DNA of 32,760 nucleotides from positions 1 to 32,760 of the forward strand of contig CAIKAR010000122.1 of the NCBI GenBank assembly GCA_903825465.1. Reading direction: 5' to 3'. Source of the DNA: an uncultured Hyphomicrobiales bacterium (GTDB lineage: Bacteria > Pseudomonadota > Alphaproteobacteria > Rhizobiales > Beijerinckiaceae). The translations under genes and the position numbers were made by a program. This document shows positions 17,751 to 25,217 of the stretch, in pieces (position 1 is the stretch's first letter; every line of letters starts with the position of its first letter). Below the pieces are notes generated by a model, which did not search any database, was not told where the DNA came from, and saw only the letters and a program-made list of their open reading frames with translations.

Positions 17751-19253
17751 GTGGCGAGCATAGAACCCAAGAACGTGACGCCCATTATGTTCGGGCTCGT
17801 GCTGTCGCTGTTCCTCGCGAACCTGGATCAGACGATCGTCGCGACCTGCCTGCCCGCCATCGCCAGGGATCTCGACGGCTGGGACCTGCTGCCGTGGATC
17901 GTCTCCTCCTACCTCGTCACCTCGACGGCGACGACGCCGATCTATGGCCGGCTGAGCGACATCTACGGCCGCCGTCCCATGCTGCTCGCCTCCATCGCCC
18001 TGTTCGTTGCGGCTTCGGCGCTCTGCGCGCTGGCGCCGACGATGCCGGCGCTGATCGCGGCGCGCGCGCTGCAAGGCGCCGGCGGCGGCGGCCTGCGCGC
18101 CATCAGCCAGATCGTCATCGCCGACATCATACCGCCGCGCTTCCGCGGCAAATACCAGGGCTGGATGTCGGGCACGTTCCTCGTGTCCACCGCGCTTGGC
18201 CCCGTGCTGGGCGGCTTTTTCGCCGAACATGTGACGTGGCAATGGGCGTTCTGGATCAACCTGCCGCTTGGCGCGATCGCGTTTTTCGTCATCGACCGCC
18301 AGTTGCGCAAGCTGACGCTGCCGACCCGCTCGGTGAAGGTCGACTGGATCGGCGCGCTTTGCATTGTCGCCTTCGCGGCGCCGCTCATGATCGGCATCAG
18401 CCAGGTGGAGCAGCAGGGCGGCTGGCTCAATCTGGTGGTCATGACCCCGCTGCTCGCCGGCCTCGTCGCGGGGGTTGTTCTCGTCTGGTGGGAGTTGCGC
18501 GCGCCCGAGCCAATGCTGCCCATGCGGCTCTTCAGCAACAACGTTTACACGCTCGGCAACGTGGCCCTCGCGGCGCCGTCGATGACGATGACGGCGATGA
18601 TCATCATCATCCCCCTCTATTACCAGGTCGTGCTGAACTGGTCCGCCGACGCCGCCGGCCCGCGCCTCATCGCGCTCACCGCCGGCATGTCGATCGGCAG
18701 TTTCATCGTCGGCTCGGCGATCACGCGCACCGGCCGGGCGCGCGTCTATCCAATCGTCGCCGGCTTCGTCGCCGTGGCCGTCTGCCTGTTGATCGCGCGC
18801 GTCGGCCTGGGAACCTCGCTCGTCTTCGATCTCCTCAGCATCCTCGCGCTCGGCGCGGCGCTGGGCTGCCAGATCAACCCGATGCTCGTCATCGTGCCAA
18901 ACGGCCTCGAAATCCGCGACATCGGCGCGGGCGTGTCGGGCATGACGTTCTTCCGCTCGCTCGCCGGCGCCTTCGGCGTCGCGGTGTTCACGACGTTCCT
19001 CGTCGACCGCCTCGCCGCCGGCGCGGCGCTGGTGCCGGGCCACGAGAAGCTCGGCGCCAACCTGGGCGTCGGCATGTTGCGGCGGGACATGGACAAGCTG
19101 TTCGACGCGTCGGCGAACGCCGCGTTCGACGTGGTGCGCCAAAGCGCGTTTTCACACGTGTTCGTCATGGCGGCGGGGCTGACGATCGCCGGCGTCGTCG
19201 CCCTCGCCGCGATGCAGGAAAAGCCGCTGCGCGCCAACAGCGGGCTGCTGTAG
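17751..19253 (+). CDS. MFS multidrug exporter, DHA2 (EmrB/QacA-like, 14 TM) family
   Basis: This 500-residue inner-membrane drug:H+ antiporter is of the 14-helix DHA2 family. The first helix has LDQTIVATCLPAIARDL (about 25-41), the family motif D1; motif A is GRLSDIYGRRP at 66-76, and GGGGLRAISQIVIADI and LGPVLGGFF correspond to motifs B and C. Further hydrophobic segments are seen throughout up to the last helix near 470-490. The start is GTG, immediately after the TAA of the previous gene, with GGAGG 6 nt upstream. Coupling with a glutathione-type isomerase suggests detoxification and efflux of an organic compound, but the substrate is not revealed. The stop is 3 nt from that of the convergent substrate-binding protein gene. 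No regulator or membrane-fusion partner is adjacent. Confidence 0.94.
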   Translation: MASIEPKNVTPIMFGLVLSLFLANLDQTIVATCLPAIARDLDGWDLLPWIVSSYLVTSTATTPIYGRLSDIYGRRPMLLASIALFVAASALCALAPTMPALIAARALQGAGGGGLRAISQIVIADIIPPRFRGKYQGWMSGTFLVSTALGPVLGGFFAEHVTWQWAFWINLPLGAIAFFVIDRQLRKLTLPTRSVKVDWIGALCIVAFAAPLMIGISQVEQQGGWLNLVVMTPLLAGLVAGVVLVWWELRAPEPMLPMRLFSNNVYTLGNVALAAPSMTMTAMIIIIPLYYQVVLNWSADAAGPRLIALTAGMSIGSFIVGSAITRTGRARVYPIVAGFVAVAVCLLIARVGLGTSLVFDLLSILALGAALGCQINPMLVIVPNGLEIRDIGAGVSGMTFFRSLAGAFGVAVFTTFLVDRLAAGAALVPGHEKLGANLGVGMLRRDMDKLFDASANAAFDVVRQSAFSHVFVMAAGLTIAGVVALAAMQEKPLRANSGLL

Positions 19254-19256
19254 GCC

Positions 19257-20189
19257 TCAGCCCAGTTCCGCCACCGCCTCGTTGTAATAGGAGAGGTCGA
19301 TGTATTTGTGGGGATCGTTCAGCGCCGCGCCCGGCTTGCCGTAGCGCGTGCGCAAATCGAGCACCGCGCGGACGCCGGGAATGGTCACCGCGCCCTTCGG
19401 CGTCAGGCCGGACGCCGGCGACAACAGGCTCGCCATCACCGAACCGACGACGCCGGGCTTGATGTCCGGCATCTCGCGCAGCAGGATTTTCGCGCCCTCT
19501 TCGCGGTTGGCGGGATCGAGCGTCCACGCGAGCCCGTCGAGATAGGCCTTGACGAAGCCCTTCAACGCCTCCTTGTTTTCCGCCGCCCAGGAGCGCCGCG
19601 ACGCGAAGACGCCGCCCTGGTAGTCGGCGAGCGTTTCGGTGCTGCGCGCCAGAATATTGAAGCCCTGCGCCTTGCCGATCGAGGTGAAGGGCTCGATGGT
19701 CATGGTCGCCGCGTGCTTGCCGTCGCGCACCGATTCCCAGCGCGTCGGCGTCGCGCCGACGGCCGCGCGCTCGTATTGGCCGGGCTTGACGCCGCCCTTT
19801 TCCAGCATGTTGTAAAACACAAAGGCGAAGCCGGTGCCCGGCGCGTCGAGCGCCAGGTTCTGGCCCGCGAGGTCGGCGATGGATTTGAATTCCGGCCGCG
19901 CGACGATGGCGAGCTCGATTTGCGTCGCGCCGAGGAACGCGAAGAAATCCGGCGGCGTGTCGAAAGCGACGGCGCCCTGCCCCTCGGTGTAGGCGACGAC
20001 ATTGTCGAAGGCGGTGCCCGCGACGTCGAACTCGCCCTTCGCCAGCGCTTCGGCCTGATAGGCGGAGTTCGGCGTCAGCTTCATGTCGAGCGTCACGCCA
20101 TGCTTGGCGAACCAGCCCTTTTCGCGCGCGACGAAAATCGGCAGGTTCGGCGCGCCCGGGAAGGCGATGAGTTTGACCGTGTGCGTCAC
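19257..20189 (-). CDS. NMT1/THI5-like substrate-binding protein without signal peptide
   Basis: This 310-residue protein has the type II periplasmic-binding fold of the NMT1/THI5/SsuA group. It starts straight at the first strand, VKLIAFPGAPNLPIFVAREK, and continues with FAKHGVTLDMKLTP, EFDVAGTAFDNVVAY and LAGQNLALDAPGTG, a binding-cleft pattern. No signal peptide precedes it, and the sequence upstream is the end of the previous gene, so it is probably cytoplasmic. No ABC permease or ATPase is adjacent. Its GTG start overlaps the stop of the molybdopterin subunit gene as GTGA; it is the last gene of a tightly coupled three-gene operon. It may be an intracellular ligand-binding or enzymatic relative (as yeast Thi5 is) rather than a transporter part. 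That reading is inference. Confidence 0.87.
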   Translation of the reverse strand: MTHTVKLIAFPGAPNLPIFVAREKGWFAKHGVTLDMKLTPNSAYQAEALAKGEFDVAGTAFDNVVAYTEGQGAVAFDTPPDFFAFLGATQIELAIVARPEFKSIADLAGQNLALDAPGTGFAFVFYNMLEKGGVKPGQYERAAVGATPTRWESVRDGKHAATMTIEPFTSIGKAQGFNILARSTETLADYQGGVFASRRSWAAENKEALKGFVKAYLDGLAWTLDPANREEGAKILLREMPDIKPGVVGSVMASLLSPASGLTPKGAVTIPGVRAVLDLRTRYGKPGAALNDPHKYIDLSYYNEAVAELG

Positions 20190-22558
20190 TTGGCGGCTCC
20201 CCTCGTCCGCGCGTCGCGGATGGTTTGGAATATTTTGAACGGCGTCACCGGCATGTCGATATGCGAGACGCCATAGGGCTTGAGCGCGTCGACGACGGAC
20301 GACACGAGCGTCGACAGCGCTGGAGTCGTGCCGCCCTCGCCGCCGGCCTTCACGCCCAGTGGGTTCGTCGGCGACAACACTTCGGCGATCTCGGCGCGGA
20401 ACGACGGCATGTCGCCGGCCCGCGGCATGCCGTAGTCCATGAACGAGCCGGCGAGCGGCTGGCCGCTCGATTGGTCGAGGTGGCAAAGCTCGAAAATCGC
20501 CTGTCCGAGGCCCTGAACAATGCCGCCGTGCGTTTGCCCGTGCACGATCATGGGATTGATGCAGCGGCCGACGTCGTCGATGGTGGTGTAGCGGACGACG
20601 CGCATCTCGCACGTCTCCTCGTCGATCTCGACCTCGCAGATCGCCGTGCCGTTGGGAAACACCGGATCGTGCATCTCGTTGTCGCGCGCCACGGCGAGGC
20701 CCGTCTTCAATTCGCCTTCGAGCTTCATGCCCGGAATTTTCCCCGCGAGATCGAGGAAATCGATCGCGAGATTGGTGTTGGCGACGACGAAGCGCTCGTT
20801 GTCGAATTCCACGCGGTCTTCGGACACGCCGAAATACAGGGCGGCTATTTTCTTGCCGCGCGCGATCATGTCCTCGCAGGCGAGCGCGATCACCGTGCCG
20901 GCGTGGCGCATGGAGCGGCCCGAATGCGAGCCGCCGCCGACGCTGACGATGTCGGTGTCGCCGATGATGATCCGCACTTTTTCGACCGGCGCGCCGAGCA
21001 GGTCCGCGGCGACCTGCGCGAAGGAGGTTTCGTGGCCCTGCCCGCTGGGCTGCGTGCCGATGACAACCTCGATCGCGCCCTCGGGCTTGATCTTGATTTC
21101 GGCGCGTTCCTTCGGCGTGCCGATGGACGACTCGACGTAGTTCGCGAGGCCGACGCCGTAGAGCTTGCCGCGCTTTTCCGCGTCGGCGCGGCGGGCCGCG
21201 ACGCCCTCCCATTCGGCGAGCCGCATCGACCAGTCGAGATTGTGCTCGTAGGTTCCGCTGTCGTAGACGGCGCCGACGCCGTTCCTGTAGGGCATCGCGT
21301 CGGGGGACACGAGGTTCATGCGCCTCAGCGCGACGCGGTCGAACCCCAGCTTTTCCGCCGCCATGTCGACAAGCCGCTCAAGGGCGAAATTCACCTCCGG
21401 GCGGCCCGAGCTGCGATAGGCCTGCGTCGGCGTGGTGTTGGTGTAGACGGCCCAGGCGCGCAGCGTCGCCGCGGGAATGGCGTAGGAGCCGGTGATCAGG
21501 CCCGAGCCCTTGCCGAGCGGCGAAAACGACACCGCGCGCGCCCCCATGTTCGACAGGTTTTCGGCGCGCATGGCGAGAAAGCGCCCGTCCTTCCGGATCG
21601 CCAACGACACCTTGCTGACGAGGTCTCGGCCCTGGTAGTCGCTGAGGAAGCACTCGCTCCGCGTCGCGGTGAACTTCACCGGGCGGCCGACCTTCTTCGA
21701 CGCCCAGGCGACGAGCGGAAACTCGACATAGGTGCGGTTGCGCGTGCCGAAATTGCCGCCCACGTCGAACGACAGCACGCGCAGGTTCTTCGGATCGATT
21801 CCCAGAACGCCCGATATCTCCGCCTTCTGCCGCACGGCGCCGCCGCTGCCGGCGTAAAGCGTCGTGCGGCCGGTCGCCGCGTCGTAATTCGCCAGCGCCG
21901 AGCGCGGCTCCAGCGGCACGCCGGTGACGCGGTCGATGTGGAATTCGTATTCCACGACATGGTCGGCCGCGGCGAAGCCCGCGTCCGTCGCCGCCCGGTC
22001 GCCGAAGAACGTTTCGACGCAGATGTTGTCGGGCAGCTCGTCCCACACCGCGGGCGCGCCGGGCGTCGCCGCCGCGCGCGAATCAAGCACGAAGGGCAAC
22101 ACCTCGTAGTCAACGACGACCGCTTCGGCGGCGTCGAGCGCCTGCGCGAGCGTTTCCGCCACGACCATCGCGACCGCTTCGCCGACATGCCGCGCCTTGT
22201 CGGCGGGCAGCGGCATGTGGGGGCCGATGAACACCGGGCCCTTGTTGCCCGGCGCGTGCAGCTTCATGTCGAATTTCGTTTTCGGCAGGGGGTCGTGCGG
22301 AATGGGCTTCAATCCGTCCGCCAACAGGTCGCGCCCGTCGAACACCGCGAGCACGCCGGGCATCGCGAGCGCGGCGGACTTGTCCACGCCCTTGATGCGC
22401 GCGTGCGGATGCGGCGAACGAACCATCGCCGCGCATGTCTGGCCGGGAACCGAGAAATCGTCGGTGAACTGGCCTTTGCCCGTCACCAGCCGCGCGTCCT
22501 CCTTGCGGCGCACGGGCTTGCCGATGGCTTTCAGCAGAACGGATTCGATCGGCCTCAT
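20186..22558 (-). CDS. Xanthine dehydrogenase/CO dehydrogenase-family molybdopterin-binding large subunit (lone)
   Basis: This 790-residue protein is the catalytic molybdenum subunit of the xanthine oxidase superfamily. Such enzymes hydroxylate or oxidise heterocycles, aldehydes, aromatics or CO at a Mo-MCD site. The N-terminal Ald_Xan_dh_C domain starts at GKPVRRKEDARLVTGKGQF. The molybdopterin regions show GGNFGTRN at 268-275, AYRSSGRPE at 380-388, GQGHETSFAQ at 506-515, and AGGEGGTTPAL with catalytic Glu741. The active-site loop differs from form I CoxL (AYxCSFR), so it is not a true CO dehydrogenase; it is nearest to form II AYRGAGR, with SS replacing GA, and GGNFG replaces the usual GGGFG. 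No FeS or FAD subunit gene adjoins. The ATG overlaps the UbiD gene stop as ATGA. The substrate is unknown. Confidence 0.93.
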   Translation of the reverse strand: MRPIESVLLKAIGKPVRRKEDARLVTGKGQFTDDFSVPGQTCAAMVRSPHPHARIKGVDKSAALAMPGVLAVFDGRDLLADGLKPIPHDPLPKTKFDMKLHAPGNKGPVFIGPHMPLPADKARHVGEAVAMVVAETLAQALDAAEAVVVDYEVLPFVLDSRAAATPGAPAVWDELPDNICVETFFGDRAATDAGFAAADHVVEYEFHIDRVTGVPLEPRSALANYDAATGRTTLYAGSGGAVRQKAEISGVLGIDPKNLRVLSFDVGGNFGTRNRTYVEFPLVAWASKKVGRPVKFTATRSECFLSDYQGRDLVSKVSLAIRKDGRFLAMRAENLSNMGARAVSFSPLGKGSGLITGSYAIPAATLRAWAVYTNTTPTQAYRSSGRPEVNFALERLVDMAAEKLGFDRVALRRMNLVSPDAMPYRNGVGAVYDSGTYEHNLDWSMRLAEWEGVAARRADAEKRGKLYGVGLANYVESSIGTPKERAEIKIKPEGAIEVVIGTQPSGQGHETSFAQVAADLLGAPVEKVRIIIGDTDIVSVGGGSHSGRSMRHAGTVIALACEDMIARGKKIAALYFGVSEDRVEFDNERFVVANTNLAIDFLDLAGKIPGMKLEGELKTGLAVARDNEMHDPVFPNGTAICEVEIDEETCEMRVVRYTTIDDVGRCINPMIVHGQTHGGIVQGLGQAIFELCHLDQSSGQPLAGSFMDYGMPRAGDMPSFRAEIAEVLSPTNPLGVKAGGEGGTTPALSTLVSSVVDALKPYGVSHIDMPVTPFKIFQTIRDARTRGAAK

Positions 22559-24183
22559 TTCACGGGTCCAACCTTGCGCGTCGGCGTTTCGGGAATCAGA
22601 TCGGGCATGCGGCGCCCCCAGGTGTTGGCGCCGTTCTCAAGCCATTTCCCGGCCACCGCGTTGTCGGCGAAGCGCTGCCACAGCTCGCCCCAGTCGCCGA
22701 GTTCGTATCCGTGCCAGGGCGCCTGCGGCGTGATGTGGGGAAGGCCGAGCTCTTCCCAGATTCGCATCGCGCGCTCCATGTAGGGCTTCGTCGGCAGCGC
22801 CAGCGGCGGCATCTTCGTCTTCGACGTCGCGTCGATCAGCAGCGTCGAGTTCGCCGCGCCTTTCGGGCCGTGGCCGCCGGCGCGGTTGGGCGCCACAAGC
22901 ACGTCCTCGACCGGGTTCGAGCGATAGGCCATCGACCAGAACACCGCGTCGGTGTTGTTGGGATCGACATCGTCCGAGACCGCGACGCAAATTTTGCCGC
23001 ATTGCGCCTGCAGCGACGACGCGCCCTGCAGGCCGCGCCACACCTCGGTTTGCGGCGCGCCCTGCTTGAACACCAGGAAGATCACGGGCCGCAAGTTCGA
23101 CAAGGGCTCGTGCATGACGACGCGCTGGATTCCCTTGACGTTGAGGTCCTTGCGCAGATGGTTGAGAAACAGCGGCTCGTAGGCCACTTTCTTCATCACG
23201 CTGGACTCGCTCGGCGTGACCTGGCTGACAATCGACACGAACACCGCGTCGCGCCGGCGCGTGATGGCGGTGACGCGCATCGACATATTGAAGCCCTCTA
23301 GCGCGACATGGCCGTGGCTTTCGCCGAACGGCCCCTCGGGCTCGAGCATGTCGGTGTCGATCAATCCCTCGATCACGATTTCGGCGTCGGCGGGAATTTC
23401 AAGATCAACCGTCAACGCCTTGCAAACGCGCATCGGCTCGCCGGCGAGCCCGCCCGCCACCGCCATCTCGTCCTCGTCGATGCGCAACTTTTGCGGGCCG
23501 GTGAACATCACCGCCGGCGTGCAGCCGACAACGATGGCGCAGGGCATCTTTTCGCCGCGCGCCTTGTATTTCAGCCAGTGCTGATAGCCGCCGGCGCCCG
23601 ACAACCGGCTCGCCATGCGCACGCCGAGGCGGTCGTGGTCCTTCAATCCCGCGCGGTAGGTGCCCATGTTGCGCACGCCCGTTTCGGGATCGACCGTCAC
23701 GCACAAGGTCGCGGTGAGATAGGGCGCGGCGTCGAAGCCCGGCGTCGACACGGGCACGGGCAGCGAGGCGAGCCCATGCTCCGCCGTCTTCAGCGCGTCG
23801 CCGACGACGACGATTTCCTGGCACGGCGGATTGTCGATTTTCACCGGCGCGATGGGATGGTCGATGCCGCGCGTCCACACATCGCCGATCTGTTCGACCG
23901 GCACGCCCATGCCGATCGAATAAATCTCCGGCGAGGCGGCGAGCGCGCCGACGACGACGGGCATGTCGAACTTGCGTCCATCGACGCCATGAACATTCGT
24001 GAACATGAAGGCGCGCCGCGCGCTGTCGGGCAAGCCGCCGGTGAACTGCCAGCGCATCAGCGGATGCAGCTCGGTGTCCTTGCAAATCGGCCGGTCGATG
24101 CGCGTCAGCAGCCCGCGCTCCTCGAGCGCGCGCATTTGCGCGTGGAAGTCGGCGGGCGCCTTTTGCGCCGCTGGGACGGTCAT
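22555..24183 (-). CDS. UbiD-family decarboxylase (prenylated-FMN dependent)
   Basis: This 542-residue cytoplasmic enzyme is of the UbiD family, which reversibly decarboxylates aromatic or alpha,beta-unsaturated carboxylates using prenylated FMN supplied by UbiX. The catalytic triad aligns well: R177 in RNMGTYRAGLKD, and E283 and E288 in EPEGPFGE, the same 5-residue spacing as the Glu pair of known (de)carboxylases. The metal and cofactor region around MRVTAITRRRDAVF follows. It is probably not ubiquinone biosynthetic UbiD, because of its operon and divergent sequence. I chose the ATG before TVPAAQ, preceded by GAAGG; an in-frame TTG at 24261 would add a Lys/Pro-rich 26 residues. It is the first gene of the coupled operon with the molybdopterin subunit and the substrate-binding protein. 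No ubiX is nearby. Confidence 0.93.
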   Translation of the reverse strand: MTVPAAQKAPADFHAQMRALEERGLLTRIDRPICKDTELHPLMRWQFTGGLPDSARRAFMFTNVHGVDGRKFDMPVVVGALAASPEIYSIGMGVPVEQIGDVWTRGIDHPIAPVKIDNPPCQEIVVVGDALKTAEHGLASLPVPVSTPGFDAAPYLTATLCVTVDPETGVRNMGTYRAGLKDHDRLGVRMASRLSGAGGYQHWLKYKARGEKMPCAIVVGCTPAVMFTGPQKLRIDEDEMAVAGGLAGEPMRVCKALTVDLEIPADAEIVIEGLIDTDMLEPEGPFGESHGHVALEGFNMSMRVTAITRRRDAVFVSIVSQVTPSESSVMKKVAYEPLFLNHLRKDLNVKGIQRVVMHEPLSNLRPVIFLVFKQGAPQTEVWRGLQGASSLQAQCGKICVAVSDDVDPNNTDAVFWSMAYRSNPVEDVLVAPNRAGGHGPKGAANSTLLIDATSKTKMPPLALPTKPYMERAMRIWEELGLPHITPQAPWHGYELGDWGELWQRFADNAVAGKWLENGANTWGRRMPDLIPETPTRKVGPVK

Positions 24184-24362
24184 GAGTTCGGCCTTCGGTT
24201 TTGCGGGCGGCGTCGCCTTCCCGCGCGACGGCTGCTTAGTCCGCTTCGGGTGGTTTCGCAACTTTCGCGGCGGGCTCGCCGGCGGCGCCGGACGCGCCCG
24301 TTTTTCCTGTTGCCCTTCGCCGCAACCATGCGATGCTGGGCCAATTCAACCGGGAGGCCGCC

Positions 24363-25217
24363 ATGCGTTCAGCCCCGCCGTTTCGCGCCAATGTTTTTGT
24401 CGCCCGCGCCTTGGCGCCCCTGGCGCTCGCGCTGGCGCTCGCCGCCCCCGCCCGCGCGCGCGACCAGGGCATAGCGGTCGACGCGGAACTCGTCTTCGGC
24501 GTCGACATCTCCTACTCGATGAACCGCGACGAGCAGGAATTGCAGCGCAACGGCTACGTGCAGGCGCTGCAATCGCAAGAGTTCCTCAACGCGTTGAAGT
24601 CGAACGCGCTCGGCAAGGTGGCGATCGCCTATATCCAGTGGGCCTCCTACGGCGATCAGAACACGGTGCTCGACTGGACGCTGGTTTCGTCGCCTGAAAG
24701 CGCGAAGGCGGCGGCGGAAAAGCTGGCTGCCGCGCCCTATCGCCGCGCGCGCCGCACGTCGATTTCGGGCGGCGTCGACGCGGCGGTGAAAATGTTCGAG
24801 GGCAACGGCTTCAAAGGCGCGCGGCAGGTGATCGACATTTCCGGCGACGGGCCCAACAACGACGGGCGGCCGGTGACGGAGGCGCGCGCCGACGCCATCG
24901 CCAAGGGAATTTCCGTCAACGGCTTGCCGCTGGAGGGCATCAGGCCTTATCTGGGACCGGCCGACATAAAAGACCTCGACATCTACTACGAGGACTGCGT
25001 CGTCGGCGGCCCGGATTCGTTCATGATCGCCGTTCACGACGTCAAGCAGTTCGTCGACGCGACGCGCACCAAGCTGGTGCGCGAAATCGCGTCGCGCCCG
25101 GCGCCGAAGTACGGCCTGGACACCGCGGGCCTCGTGCAAAAGGCGCAGGCCCGCGAGCCGCGCGTCTCGTGCATGATCGGCGAGAACCTGTGGGGCGGCG
25201 GCAGGTGGCGCAATTGA
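24363..25217 (+). CDS. DUF1194 (von Willebrand factor A-like) exported protein
   Basis: This 284-residue protein is a DUF1194 member, a VWA-type domain of unknown function found mostly in alphaproteobacteria. A signal peptide is clear: a hydrophobic run LAPLALALALAAPARA (about 18-33) with a likely cleavage after ARA. The metal-site motif follows: ELVFGVDISYSMNRDE, with the D-x-S-x-S pattern, then RRTSISGGVD and RQVIDISGDGPNN as further VWA loops. It probably binds a divalent cation and a protein partner in the periplasm. GGAGG lies 5 nt before the ATG. The TGA overlaps the gamma-glutamyltransferase gene, so it may be coupled to it. The divergent UbiD gene is 179 nt upstream. Confidence 0.9.
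   Translation: MRSAPPFRANVFVARALAPLALALALAAPARARDQGIAVDAELVFGVDISYSMNRDEQELQRNGYVQALQSQEFLNALKSNALGKVAIAYIQWASYGDQNTVLDWTLVSSPESAKAAAEKLAAAPYRRARRTSISGGVDAAVKMFEGNGFKGARQVIDISGDGPNNDGRPVTEARADAIAKGISVNGLPLEGIRPYLGPADIKDLDIYYEDCVVGGPDSFMIAVHDVKQFVDATRTKLVREIASRPAPKYGLDTAGLVQKAQAREPRVSCMIGENLWGGGRWRN

Noticed and set aside
17016-19142. A long N-terminal extension of the TMEM175-family protein
   Set aside because: The extension is antisense to the isomerase and exporter genes and is Arg/Asp/His-rich; the channel motif starts right after the GTG at 17015.
20186-22558. A true carbon monoxide dehydrogenase (CoxL)
   Set aside because: The active-site loop AYRSSGR lacks the Cys of form I AYxCSFR, and no CoxM or CoxS genes adjoin.
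20225-22783. An 852-codon plus-strand frame across the molybdopterin subunit
   Set aside because: Shadow of the minus-strand gene; Arg/His/Val-rich, no domain.
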